A DNA stretch of 6,317 bases, taken from contig NZ_CAMLDV010000188.1 in the NCBI RefSeq assembly GCF_946478835.1, positions 1-6,317 on the forward strand, in the 5' to 3' direction. The notes under the pieces are model-generated. The model searched no databases. It was not told where the DNA came from and was given only the letters and a program-made list of their open reading frames with translations. Below are positions 1-6,317 of the stretch, piece after piece. The stretch comes from an uncultured Bdellovibrio sp. (GTDB lineage: Bacteria > Bdellovibrionota > Bdellovibrionia > Bdellovibrionales > Bdellovibrionaceae). A program made the translations under genes and the position numbers. Position 1 is the stretch's first letter. Each line of letters opens with the position of its first letter.

Positions 1-2678
1 TGTCTACGAAAAACTTTCTTTCTACAGATAACGGTAAGCCAATCATCAATCCATCACAAGATATCGTGTTGGGCTTGTACTGGTTGACTCGTATTCGTCC
101 GGGAGCCAAAGGAACTGGTAAAGCGTTCTCTACTGTTCAAGAAGCGCAGTACGCTTACGAGACTGGTTTGGTTGACTTGCAAGCAGCATGTAAAGTTCGT
201 ATCAACGGCAAAGTTCAAGAGACTTCCGTAGGTCGTTCTATCTTGTCTGACATCGTTCCTAAAGAAGTTCCGTTCAACGAAGTGAACGTAACAATGAACA
301 AGAAACAAATCGCAGCTTTGATCGATAAGACATTCCGTCTTGCCGGTGCAAAAGCGACTTGTATCTTGGCTGATAAGATCATGGAACTTGGTTTCAAATA
401 TTCAACTGCGTCAGGTATGTCGATCGGTATCGACGACATGGTGATCCCAGCAGCCAAAGCGACAATGATCGCAGACGCTGAGAAACAAGTGACTGAAATC
501 CAACAGCAGTACGATGAAGGTTTGATCACAGATGGTGAGCGCTACAATAAAGTGGTGGATATCTGGGCTCAAACGGGTGACAAGATCGCAAAAGAAGGTA
601 TGAACGCGATCGAAAAACAAACTTTCGTAGTTGATGGTAAAGAGGTTACAGGACCTTCTTTCAACCCGATCTACATTATGGCTGACTCCGGAGCCCGTGG
701 TTCCGCAGCTCAGATCCGTCAGTTGGGTGGTATGCGTGGTTTGATGGCGAAACCTTCTGGTGAGATCATCGAAACTCCGATCACTGCGAACTTCCGTGAA
801 GGTTTGACAGTTATCCAGTACTTCATCTCTACGCACGGTGCGCGTAAAGGTTTGGCCGATACAGCATTGAAGACAGCGAACTCTGGTTACTTGACTCGTC
901 GTTTGGTTGACGTGGCTCAAGACGTTGTTGTGTCTGAAATCGATTGCGGAGTTGAAGACGGTTTGGAAATCACTCCAGTTTACGAAGCTGGTGAGATCAT
1001 CCAAAACATCGGTGACCGTATCCTTGGTAGAACTGCTTTGAAAGACGTTGTTGATCCAATGAGCAACACTGTTGTTGTTAAAGCAAACCAAGAGATCACT
1101 GAAACTGACGTAAAAACTATCGAGAGCTTGGGTATCGACAAAGTCGACATCCGTTCAGCTCTTACTTGTAAATCTAAACGTGGCGTGTGCGTGAAATGTT
1201 ACGGCCGTGACTTGTCTCGCGGTAACACTGTGAACCTTGGTGAAACAGTGGGTATCATTGCAGCACAATCAATCGGTGAACCAGGTACTCAGTTGACGAT
1301 GAGAACGTTCCACTTGGGTGGTGCGGCTTCTCGTGCGGTTGAACAATCTGTTCATACAACTCGCCATGACGGTACTATTAAACTTGTGAACGTTCATGCA
1401 GTGACAAACCGTAACGGTAAGTTGACTGTGATGAATCGTAACGGATCTGCTCTTGTTATCGACGAAGCAGGTCGTGAGCGTGAAAACTTCAAGCTCGTTT
1501 ACGGTGCTGTTTTGAACTTTAAAGAAGGTGACAAAGTCACTAAAGGTCAAACTGTAGCTGAGTGGGATCCATATTCGAATCCGATCATCGCCGAAGTTTC
1601 TGCGAAGATCCAATACAGCGATATCGAAGAAGGTTCGACAATGCAGGAACAAGTCGACGCGGTAACTGGTTTCGCGACTAAAGTTATCATGGAGTCTAAG
1701 TCTTCTGACATTAAGCCGACAGTGTTCCTTGTAGACAACAATGGTAAGACATTGAATCTTCCAGGCCGTGAAATCCCTGCGCGATACTTAATCCCAGTGG
1801 GTGCACAGCTTCTGGTTTCTGACCAACAGGAAGTTCATGCCGGGGACGTTATTGCGAAGATGCACCGTGAAGCTTCGAAAACGAAGGATATCACAGGGGG
1901 TCTTCCTCGCGTCGCTGAGTTGTTTGAAGCTCGTAAACCGAAAGAAGCAGCTATCATCTCTGAGATCGATGGTTACGTGACATTCGGTAAAGACGTTAAA
2001 GGTAAACAACGTGTGATCGTAACTCCTGAAGTGGGTGAGCAAAAAGAATACCTCATCCCTAAAGGTAAGCACGTGGCAGTAAGAGAAGGTGAGTACGTAA
2101 GAGCCGGTGAGGCGTTGATGGACGGTCCAACAAATCCTCATGACATTCTGGCGGTTCTAGGTGCGAAAGCTCTTTCTGCATACCTTGTGAATGAAATCCA
2201 AGAAGTTTACAGACTTCAAGGTGTTGGTATCAACGATAAGCACATCGAAGTGATCGTTCGCCAAATGCTACGTAAAGTAGAAATCAGAGACGCTGGTGAC
2301 AGCCGTTTCTTGGCGGGTGAGCAAGTTGAAAGATATGCTTACGAAGAAGAAAATGATCGTATCAACCGTGAAGGCGGACAACCTGCTACAAACAGCCCGC
2401 TTCTTCTAGGTATTACGAAAGTTTCTTTGAGCACTGACAGCTGGATTTCAGCGGCGTCATTCCAAGAGACAACGAAAGTCCTTACAGAGGCAGCGATCAA
2501 TTCTCGCACAGACCATTTGCGTGGTTTGAAAGAGAATATCATCATGGGTCGCTTGATCCCTGCGGGTACTGGTTTGACTTCTTACAAACGTTGGAAAGTG
2601 TCTGTAGCAGAAGACGACGATACTCAATTCGTTGCATTGCCAGGAATGGCAACTACTGCTCAACCTCACCAGGGTTAG
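1..2678 (+). CDS. rpoC: RNA polymerase subunit beta' (RpoC), 5'-truncated by window edge
   Basis: This is the C-terminal 891 residues of the largest subunit of bacterial RNA polymerase, which forms one jaw of the active-site cleft. The frame is open to the left edge (codons from position 3, with [14 protein letters not shown] at 51-92), so the in-frame GTG at 66 is an internal valine and not a start. By comparison with E. coli, about 490 residues are missing, including the catalytic NADFDGD loop. Visible elements are [20 protein letters not shown] (681-740), the bridge helix [21 protein letters not shown] (858-920), four zinc-ligand cysteines (codons at 945, 1167, 1188 and 1197), and the trigger loop [16 protein letters not shown] (1275-1322). 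A sequence insert at about 1330-1880 matches the proteobacterial SI3 insertion. The conserved C-terminal region includes [18 protein letters not shown] and [17 protein letters not shown]. The stop is TAG at 2676. Upstream rpoB is expected but not visible. Family assignment is certain. Confidence 0.99.
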   Translation, partial: STKNFLSTDNGKPIINPSQDIVLGLYWLTRIRPGAKGTGKAFSTVQEAQYAYETGLVDLQAACKVRINGKVQETSVGRSILSDIVPKEVPFNEVNVTMNKKQIAALIDKTFRLAGAKATCILADKIMELGFKYSTASGMSIGIDDMVIPAAKATMIADAEKQVTEIQQQYDEGLITDGERYNKVVDIWAQTGDKIAKEGMNAIEKQTFVVDGKEVTGPSFNPIYIMADSGARGSAAQIRQLGGMRGLMAKPSGEIIETPITANFREGLTVIQYFISTHGARKGLADTALKTANSGYLTRRLVDVAQDVVVSEIDCGVEDGLEITPVYEAGEIIQNIGDRILGRTALKDVVDPMSNTVVVKANQEITETDVKTIESLGIDKVDIRSALTCKSKRGVCVKCYGRDLSRGNTVNLGETVGIIAAQSIGEPGTQLTMRTFHLGGAASRAVEQSVHTTRHDGTIKLVNVHAVTNRNGKLTVMNRNGSALVIDEAGRERENFKLVYGAVLNFKEGDKVTKGQTVAEWDPYSNPIIAEVSAKIQYSDIEEGSTMQEQVDAVTGFATKVIMESKSSDIKPTVFLVDNNGKTLNLPGREIPARYLIPVGAQLLVSDQQEVHAGDVIAKMHREASKTKDITGGLPRVAELFEARKPKEAAIISEIDGYVTFGKDVKGKQRVIVTPEVGEQKEYLIPKGKHVAVREGEYVRAGEALMDGPTNPHDILAVLGAKALSAYLVNEIQEVYRLQGVGINDKHIEVIVRQMLRKVEIRDAGDSRFLAGEQVERYAYEEENDRINREGGQPATNSPLLLGITKVSLSTDSWISAASFQETTKVLTEAAINSRTDHLRGLKENIIMGRLIPAGTGLTSYKRWKVSVAEDDDTQFVALPGMATTAQPHQG

Positions 2679-2688
2679 TCAGTCATCG

Positions 2689-2711
2689 GCCCTCCGGGTT
2701 TTTCCGGGGAG
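2689..2711 (+). terminator. weak imperfect hairpin just after rpoC
   Basis: About 10 nt after the rpoC stop there is a GC-rich segment with two competing folds. In one, GCCC (2689-2692) pairs with GGGT (2696-2699), followed by TTTTT (2699-2703). In the other, CTCC and GG (2692-2697) pair with CC and GGAG (2704-2711) around a GTTTTT loop, with a two-base GG bulge. The first resembles a very short intrinsic terminator and the second lacks a trailing T run. It may act with the stronger inverted repeat downstream. Functional assignment is an inference. Confidence 0.3.
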
Positions 2712-2732
2712 TTGATCAAAATAGATGTAAAA

Positions 2733-2768
2733 AGCTCAAAAAGGGGATCTCACACCCCTTTTTGAGCT
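2733..2768. terminator. perfect 14-bp inverted repeat, probable (bidirectional) terminator between rpoC and rpsL
   Basis: AGCTCAAAAAGGGG (2733-2746) and its exact reverse complement (2755-2768) flank an 8-nt loop, ATCTCACA. The arms contain an A5 and a T5 tract, the symmetric A-tract/GC-core/T-tract arrangement seen in intrinsic terminators that work in both directions. On the + strand the T5 tract lies within the 3' arm (2759-2763). On the minus strand a further T5 run (complement of 2729-2733) immediately follows the stem. It sits after rpoC and before the candidate rpsL promoter, so its likely job is to end or reduce read-through from the rpoBC operon. The stem is certain; the terminator role is inferred. 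Confidence 0.65.
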
Positions 2769-2788
2769 ACAAAATTAACAACAAAGTC

Positions 2789-2818
2789 TTGACCAGGGCG
2801 CTTTTGGCAATGTAAGTT
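2789..2818 (+). promoter_or_regulatory. candidate sigma70-type promoter of the rpsL-rpsG-fusA operon
   Basis: TTGACC (2789-2794) matches the -35 consensus at five of six positions. The -10 element is less clear: TGTAAG (2811-2816, 16-nt spacer, four of six matches) or TAAGTT (2813-2818, 18-nt spacer, three of six). Transcription would begin at about 2822-2826, giving a leader of roughly 65 nt. Its place directly after the inverted-repeat terminator and before rpsL supports the reading, but the exact -10 hexamer cannot be fixed from sequence alone. Confidence 0.5.
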
Positions 2819-2841
2819 CCAGCGTCTTGGGAAAAATCTGC

Positions 2842-2860
2842 ACTCCGACAGGTTCGGAGT
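2842..2860 (+). promoter_or_regulatory. hairpin in the rpsL leader
   Basis: ACTCCGA (2842-2848) and TCGGAGT (2854-2860) form a perfect 7-bp stem with the 5-nt loop CAGGT. It is followed by an A-rich stretch (2866-2871) and not by a T run, so it is not an intrinsic terminator. It lies in the predicted 5' leader, ending 17 nt before the ribosome binding site. It could stabilise the mRNA or bind a ribosomal protein; neither role can be shown from sequence. Confidence 0.45.
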
Positions 2861-2877
2861 TAGGTAAAAAATTGTTT

Positions 2878-2883
2878 AAGGGG
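2878..2883 (+). promoter_or_regulatory. ribosome binding site of rpsL
   Basis: AAGGGG lies 7 nt upstream of the GTG at 2891. It supports the choice of this non-ATG start, which also gives the N-terminus (MPTINQLI) expected for S12. Confidence 0.75.
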
Positions 2884-2890
2884 TTTTAAA

Positions 2891-3265
2891 GTGCCTACAA
2901 TTAACCAGCTCATCAAAAGTGAGCGTAAAGTTCAAAAGAACCAAACAAAGTCACCAGCTTTGGACTCTTGCCCTCAGCGCCGTGGCGTTTGTACTCGTGT
3001 TTATACGACGACTCCAAAGAAGCCGAACTCAGCTCTTCGTAAAGTAGCAAAAGTTCGTCTTTCTAACGGTTTCGAAGTGATCTCTTACATCCCAGGTATC
3101 GGTCACAACCTTCAAGAGCATAGCGTTGTCTTGATCCGTGGTGGTCGTGTGAAGGACTTGCCGGGCGTTCGTTACCATATCGTACGCGGTGTATTGGATC
3201 TTCAAGGTGTGAACGGCCGTCTTCGTGCACGTTCTAAATACGGTACTAAGAGACCTAAGAAATAA
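2891..3265 (+). CDS. rpsL: 30S ribosomal protein S12
   Basis: S12 sits at the interface of the 30S subunit and contributes to decoding accuracy in the A site. The 124-residue product has the usual family length and is collinear with E. coli S12: an N-terminal extension, [26 protein letters not shown] (about 27-52), [11 protein letters not shown] (about 69-79), [14 protein letters not shown] (about 83-96) and a basic tail, [10 protein letters not shown]. Counting Met, Lys43 and Lys88, the classic positions of streptomycin-resistance substitutions, are both the wild-type lysine. Asp89, the residue methylthiolated in E. coli, is also present. The start is GTG, supported by an AAGGGG site 7 nt upstream and by homology. 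It is the first gene of the rpsL-rpsG-fusA cluster, with a candidate promoter and leader hairpin upstream. rpsG starts 10 nt after its stop. Identification is certain. Confidence 0.99.
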   Translation: MPTINQLIKSERKVQKNQTKSPALDSCPQRRGVCTRVYTTTPKKPNSALRKVAKVRLSNGFEVISYIPGIGHNLQEHSVVLIRGGRVKDLPGVRYHIVRGVLDLQGVNGRLRARSKYGTKRPKK

Positions 3266-3268
3266 GGA
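3264..3268 (+). promoter_or_regulatory. ribosome binding site of rpsG overlapping the rpsL stop
   Basis: AAGGA overlaps the last two bases of the rpsL TAA stop and lies 7 nt before the rpsG ATG at 3276. Ribosomes finishing rpsL would therefore cover the rpsG initiation site, which favours coupled translation of S12 and S7. Confidence 0.7.
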
Positions 3269-3275
3269 TTGAGAG

Positions 3276-3749
3276 ATGTCACGTCGTAAAAAGACCTTTA
3301 AAAGAGAAATTATTCCAGATCCGGTTTTCAAGGATCTAGTTATCGCTAAGTTCGTCAATAAAATGATGATCCAAGGTCGTAAAGCAACTTCTCAAAAGTT
3401 GTTCTACGGAGCTTTGAAAGAGCTTGAAGGTAAAATCCAAGGTGAAGAGCCTTTGGCAGTTTTCAGAAAAGCTCTTGAAAATGTGAAGCCTTCTATTGAA
3501 GTTCGTTCTCGCCGTGTTGGTGGAGCGACTTACCAAGTTCCAGTAGATGTTCGTCCATCTCGTCGTATGGCTTTGGCTATGCGTTGGTTGATCGAATACT
3601 CTCGTGAGCGCGGTGAAAAAGATATGGCTAAGCGTTTGGCTGGTGAATTCGTTGATGCTTACAACAATCGTGGAAACGCGATCAAGAAGAAAGACGATGT
3701 TCACAGAATGGCTGAATCGAACAAGGCTTTCTCTCACTACAATTGGTAA
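3276..3749 (+). CDS. rpsG: 30S ribosomal protein S7
   Basis: S7 is a primary assembly protein that binds the 3' major domain of 16S rRNA, nucleates the 30S head and contacts the E-site tRNA. The product has 157 residues, the common length in bacteria, and ends at NKAFSHYNW without the extra tail of E. coli K-12 S7. Family landmarks are the basic N-terminus [15 protein letters not shown]-like IIPDPVF (12-18), [27 protein letters not shown] (about 68-94), ALAMRWL (about 99-105) and [16 protein letters not shown] (about 137-152). The ATG start has an AAGGA site 7 nt upstream. It lies 10 nt after rpsL and 9 nt before fusA, so it is the middle gene of a tight operon. In E. coli, S7 is the translational repressor of this operon; whether that holds here is not shown by the sequence. 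Identification is certain. Confidence 0.99.
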   Translation: MSRRKKTFKREIIPDPVFKDLVIAKFVNKMMIQGRKATSQKLFYGALKELEGKIQGEEPLAVFRKALENVKPSIEVRSRRVGGATYQVPVDVRPSRRMALAMRWLIEYSRERGEKDMAKRLAGEFVDAYNNRGNAIKKKDDVHRMAESNKAFSHYNW

Positions 3750-3758
3750 TCTGTATTC

Positions 3759-5864
3759 ATGTCAGCTAAAGATCCTAAAACAGTAGCTGATCTTAAGTTC
3801 ACTCGTAATATCGGCATCATGGCACACATTGATGCCGGTAAGACGACCACCACCGAACGTATTCTTTACTACACAGGTAAAAGTCATAAAATCGGCGAAG
3901 TTCATGATGGCGATGCCACCATGGACTGGATGGTTCAAGAGCAAGAGCGTGGTATCACTATCACGTCTGCTGCGACCATGGCGTTCTGGAAAGATCACAG
4001 AATCAACATCATCGATACTCCGGGGCACGTTGACTTCACAATTGAAGTCGAACGTTCTTTGCGCGTTCTTGACGGCGCGATTGCTGTGTTTGACGGCGTG
4101 AACGGTGTCGAGCCGCAGTCTGAAACTGTTTGGAAACAAGCTGACAAATACAAGGTTCCGAGAATTTGTTTCGTGAACAAAATGGACCGCGTGGGTGCTG
4201 ACTTTGTGATGTCTTACGGGACAATCAAAGACAAACTCAATGCGAACCCAATCCCAGTGCAAGTTCCGATCGGCATGGAAGACACATTCCGTGGCGTTGT
4301 CGATCTTCTCGAGAACAGAGCTTATATGTGGGATCAGTCCGGAATGGGTGACCATTTCGAAATTACCGATGTTCCCAATGATATGAAGGAAGAAGTGAAT
4401 CGCTTCCGCACGGAGATCATTGAGAAGATCGTTGAGTTTGAAGACTCTCTTCTTGAGAAATATCTCAATGGAGAAGAAGTGTCTGTGGCAGAGCTCAAAG
4501 CGGCTCTTCGTAAAGGCACTCTTGAGTTAAAAGCATTCCCAGTTTTCTGTGGGGCGGCTTTCAAAAACAAAGGTGTGCAACCTTTGCTTGATGGAGTGAT
4601 CGACTATCTTCCGTCTCCAATCGAAGTTCCAGCGATCGTAGGTCACGATCCGGAAAAACCTGAAAAAGAAATTGTTTGCAAAACAGATTTCGAAGCGCAC
4701 ACGGCTGCTTTGGCTTTTAAAATTGCGAACGATCCATTTGCGGGAACTTTGACTTATATTCGTGTCTACTCTGGCGAAGTGAAAGTGGGCGATCAGCTTC
4801 TTAATCCTCGCACAGAGAAAAAAGAACGCATTCAAAAACTTGTGAAAATGCACGCCAACTCTCGCGAAGAAATCACCAACTTAAAAGCGGGTGATATCGG
4901 CGCCGTTGTCGGTCTTAAATTCACGGGAACGGGCGACACTCTTTGTGAGACATCTCATCCTGTTGTTTTAGAATCTATTACCTTCCCAGAACCTGTGATC
5001 TCGGTTGCGATTGAAGCGAAGTCTTCCGCGGACCAAGAGAAAATGCTTCAAGGTCTTGAAAAACTCGGTAAAGAAGATCCTTCTTGCCGTTTGAAGACAG
5101 ACCCTGAGACAGGACAGATTCTTCTTTCGGGTATGGGTGAGCTTCACCTTGATATCCTCGTTGACCGTCTTTTGCGTGAACACAAAGTTCAAGCGAACGT
5201 GGGTAAGCCGCAAGTTTCATATCGCGAAACTATTTCGGCTTCTTCAACAGTGGATTATGTGTACGAGCGTGAGATTGCGGGTGAAGCTCAATTCGCGAAA
5301 GTATCTTTGACTATTGATCCAATTTCTCAACATGACGGTATCCAATTCCAATCCAAAGTGGCTGTGTCTAAAGAATTTACAGCCCCTTTCTTAAAAGCGG
5401 TTGAGAGCGGATTCAAAGAAGCGGCCGAGGTTGGACCTCTGGCGAGCTACTCGATGTTGGGTATTCGTGGGACTTTGAACTCTGTAGAGACGCGTCCTGA
5501 AGCTTCCAATGAAATGGCCTTTAAAGCGGCTGCTTCTTTGGCATTCAGAGAAGCGGTAAAAGGTGCCGCTGTTGAGCTTCTAGAGCCTATCTTTAAGCTT
5601 GAAGTGACATGCCCTGATGAGTTCGTAGGTAACGTAGTGGGAGATTTAAACTCTCGCCGTGGTAAGATCCTTACGATGAATGCTAAAGTGGGCGGCGGCC
5701 AGGTTATCTCTGCTGAAGCCCCTCTGGCGAACCTCTTTGGTTATGCGACGAATGTGCGCAGTTTGAGCCAAGGCAGAGCCAGCTTTAGTATGGAATTTTT
5801 GGAGTATGCGGTAGTACCTCCGAAGGTAAAAACCGAGATTCTCCACAAAATGGGAAGATTCTAA
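3759..5864 (+). CDS. fusA: elongation factor G (translational GTPase), divergent domain IV
   Basis: EF-G is the GTPase that drives tRNA-mRNA translocation and, with RRF, ribosome recycling. The 701-residue length is normal. G-domain motifs are intact: G1 AHIDAGKT (22-29), G2 RGITI (64-68), G3 DTPGH (86-90) and G4 NKMD (140-143). The G5 motif reads GAAFKNKG (265-272), with alanine where GSAFKNKG is usual. Domain II is about 290-405 ([18 protein letters not shown]), domain III about 410-480 ([17 protein letters not shown]), domain IV about 485-605 and domain V about 606-690 ([20 protein letters not shown]). The domain IV loop normally reading QSGGRGQYG is instead EIAGEAQFA (505-513), and the second tip loop is also unlike the standard HDVDSSE form. 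These traits suggest an spdEFG2/EF-G2-like paralogue, an inference. The ATG lies 9 nt after rpsG with no clear Shine-Dalgarno, implying coupled translation. Assignment to EF-G is certain; the subtype is not. Confidence 0.97.
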   Translation: MSAKDPKTVADLKFTRNIGIMAHIDAGKTTTTERILYYTGKSHKIGEVHDGDATMDWMVQEQERGITITSAATMAFWKDHRINIIDTPGHVDFTIEVERSLRVLDGAIAVFDGVNGVEPQSETVWKQADKYKVPRICFVNKMDRVGADFVMSYGTIKDKLNANPIPVQVPIGMEDTFRGVVDLLENRAYMWDQSGMGDHFEITDVPNDMKEEVNRFRTEIIEKIVEFEDSLLEKYLNGEEVSVAELKAALRKGTLELKAFPVFCGAAFKNKGVQPLLDGVIDYLPSPIEVPAIVGHDPEKPEKEIVCKTDFEAHTAALAFKIANDPFAGTLTYIRVYSGEVKVGDQLLNPRTEKKERIQKLVKMHANSREEITNLKAGDIGAVVGLKFTGTGDTLCETSHPVVLESITFPEPVISVAIEAKSSADQEKMLQGLEKLGKEDPSCRLKTDPETGQILLSGMGELHLDILVDRLLREHKVQANVGKPQVSYRETISASSTVDYVYEREIAGEAQFAKVSLTIDPISQHDGIQFQSKVAVSKEFTAPFLKAVESGFKEAAEVGPLASYSMLGIRGTLNSVETRPEASNEMAFKAAASLAFREAVKGAAVELLEPIFKLEVTCPDEFVGNVVGDLNSRRGKILTMNAKVGGGQVISAEAPLANLFGYATNVRSLSQGRASFSMEFLEYAVVPPKVKTEILHKMGRF

Positions 5865-5871
5865 AAAAATC

Positions 5872-5899
5872 AATATTTCCCTTTGACAATATTTTTTTT
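5872..5899 (+). terminator. weak AT-only hairpin with T tract after fusA
   Basis: AATATT (5872-5877) can pair with AATATT (5888-5893), followed by T residues up to 5899. The preceding A7 run (5863-5869) could extend the pairing with the T run after a 2-nt bulge. The stem has no GC pairs and overlaps the -35 box of the downstream promoter, so termination would be inefficient at best. No GC-rich terminator is visible after fusA, so some read-through into rpsJ is plausible. Confidence 0.25.
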
Positions 5900-5911
5900 G
5901 TTGCGCATACT
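5883..5911 (+). promoter_or_regulatory. strong sigma70-type promoter of rpsJ / S10 operon
   Basis: A perfect -35 box, TTGACA (5883-5888), is followed after exactly 17 nt by CATACT (5906-5911), which matches the -10 consensus at four of six positions. The spacer contains a T8 tract. The bases after the -10 (CGCGC, 5912-5916) form a GC-rich discriminator. Transcription would start near A5917, leaving a leader of about 159 nt before rpsJ. A promoter here means the S10 operon need not depend on the str operon for expression. Confidence 0.8.
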
Positions 5912-5946
5912 CGCGCACTCGTGACGTCTAAAATCTACAGAAAACC

Positions 5947-5998
5947 CCCCGCATTGGGTGATTTCACGGCCGCAAGGGCTAATTCGGGGCAAGTTTTT
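5947..5998 (+). promoter_or_regulatory. structured rpsJ leader, possible attenuator
   Basis: CCCCG plus ATT (5947-5951, 5953-5955) pairs with AAT plus CGGGG (5981-5983, 5985-5989), interrupted by one C/T mismatch. The enclosed bases can form two small hairpins, GTG-ATTT-CAC (5958-5967) and GCC-GCAAG-GGC (5969-5979), giving a three-way junction. A T5 run follows at 5994-5998, four bases after the stem. In E. coli the S10 leader is controlled by protein L4 through attenuation and translational repression. A similar role here is only an analogy based on position and structure. Confidence 0.4.
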
Positions 5999-6060
5999 GA
6001 TGGGATAATGGCGTTAATTGTTAACAAATTTGCTAGTAACTACGCTACTTTACAAAAAAG

Positions 6061-6068
6061 AAGAGAAG
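6061..6068 (+). promoter_or_regulatory. ribosome binding site of rpsJ
   Basis: AAGAGAAG, an imperfect purine-rich Shine-Dalgarno, ends 7 nt before the ATG at 6076. It supports that start, which also gives the [16 protein letters not shown]-terminus typical of S10. Confidence 0.5.
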
Positions 6069-6075
6069 TGTCCTT

Positions 6076-6317
6076 ATGCAAAGTCAGAAGATTAGAATCA
6101 GATTGAAGGCATTCGATCATAAATTGCTTGATCAGTCGACGAAAGAAATCGTTGAGACTGCTCGTCGTACAGGTGCAAAAGTTGCGGGTCCTATCCCTTT
6201 GCCAACTCGCATTAACCGTTACACTGTATTGCGTTCTCCACACGTAGATAAAAAATCTCGTGAACAATTCGAAGTGAGAACTCACAAGCGTATGCTCGAT
6301 ATTTTAGAACCCACTCA
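6076..6317 (+). CDS. rpsJ: 30S ribosomal protein S10, 3'-truncated by window edge
   Basis: S10 is a 30S head protein that also acts as NusE, pairing with NusB in transcription antitermination and contacting NusG. Eighty codons are visible of the roughly 103 usual for the family, and the frame is still open at the right edge. Clear landmarks are [16 protein letters not shown] (6-21), [22 protein letters not shown] (24-45), [24 protein letters not shown] (49-72) and DILEPT (75-80). The ATG start is fixed by homology and by a purine-rich site 7 nt upstream. It follows its own strong promoter and a long structured leader, as expected for the first gene of the S10 operon; rplC should follow outside the window. 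No tuf gene lies between it and fusA. Identification is certain. Confidence 0.98.
   Translation, partial: MQSQKIRIRLKAFDHKLLDQSTKEIVETARRTGAKVAGPIPLPTRINRYTVLRSPHVDKKSREQFEVRTHKRMLDILEPT

Noticed and set aside
66..68. GTG at 66 as the start of rpoC
   Set aside because: The frame is open to the left edge and the upstream codons ([21 protein letters not shown]) match RpoC, so this is an internal valine and the gene is truncated by the window.
411..1091. Long antisense open frame (226 codons) within rpoC
   Set aside because: It is antisense to highly conserved rpoC sequence and is rich in His, Cys, Arg and Thr, as expected from reversed codon bias. The same applies to the long antisense frame at 3762-4355 in fusA.
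2591..2815. 74-codon + strand open frame overlapping the rpoC end and the intergenic region
   Set aside because: It is out of frame with rpoC, runs through the inverted repeat and the promoter, and has no recognisable protein features.
6004..6009. GATAAT as the -10 of a second rpsJ promoter
   Set aside because: It matches the -10 consensus at five of six positions, but the bases about 17 nt upstream (AATTCG) are not a -35 box, and a much better promoter lies at 5883-5911.
5921..6106. 61-codon open frame starting with GTG in the rpsJ leader
   Set aside because: It begins within a few bases of the predicted transcription start, has no ribosome binding site, overlaps the rpsJ start in another frame and resembles no known protein. 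The structured leader explains the region better.
1..6317. A novel defence, mobile or accessory system
   Set aside because: All long coding frames are universal housekeeping genes in a conserved order. No transposase, integrase, toxin-antitoxin pair, CRISPR repeat or tRNA attachment site is visible.

Overview
The window is a conserved translation and transcription locus. In order, all on the + strand, it holds the 3' part of rpoC, a 212-bp gap, a compact rpsL-rpsG-fusA cluster (str operon), a 211-bp gap, and the 5' part of rpsJ, which normally opens the S10 ribosomal protein operon. The moderate GC content, the codon use of highly expressed genes, the str/S10 layout without tuf, and the protein sequences (proteobacterial RpoC with a large trigger-loop insert, S12 with a [11 protein letters not shown] segment, and an EF-G that departs from the usual domain IV) suggest a Bdellovibrio-like member of the Bdellovibrionota. 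This is recognition by eye, not a database match.

Region by region: positions 1-2678 encode the C-terminal two thirds of the beta' subunit of RNA polymerase. The reading frame is open to the left edge, so the true start lies outside. Positions 2679-2890 hold an imperfect hairpin just after rpoC, a perfect 14-bp inverted repeat that is probably a terminator, a candidate promoter, a short leader hairpin and the rpsL ribosome binding site. Positions 2891-5864 carry S12, S7 and EF-G with gaps of only 10 and 9 nt, so they are almost certainly co-transcribed. Positions 5865-6075 hold a strong sigma70-type promoter (TTGACA, 17 nt, CATACT) with a GC-rich discriminator. After it comes a leader of about 155 nt that can fold into a branched structure followed by TTTTT. 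The first 80 codons of rpsJ run off the right edge.

The genes work together in transcription and translation: RpoC is part of the polymerase, S12 and S7 shape the decoding centre and head of the 30S subunit, EF-G drives translocation or ribosome recycling, and S10 belongs to the 30S head and also takes part in transcription antitermination with NusB. I see no mobile element, CRISPR array, tRNA, rRNA or unknown system here. The points most worth a second look are the EF-G whose domain IV tip lacks the usual glycine-rich signature, the missing tuf gene, and the structured rpsJ leader with a possible attenuator.
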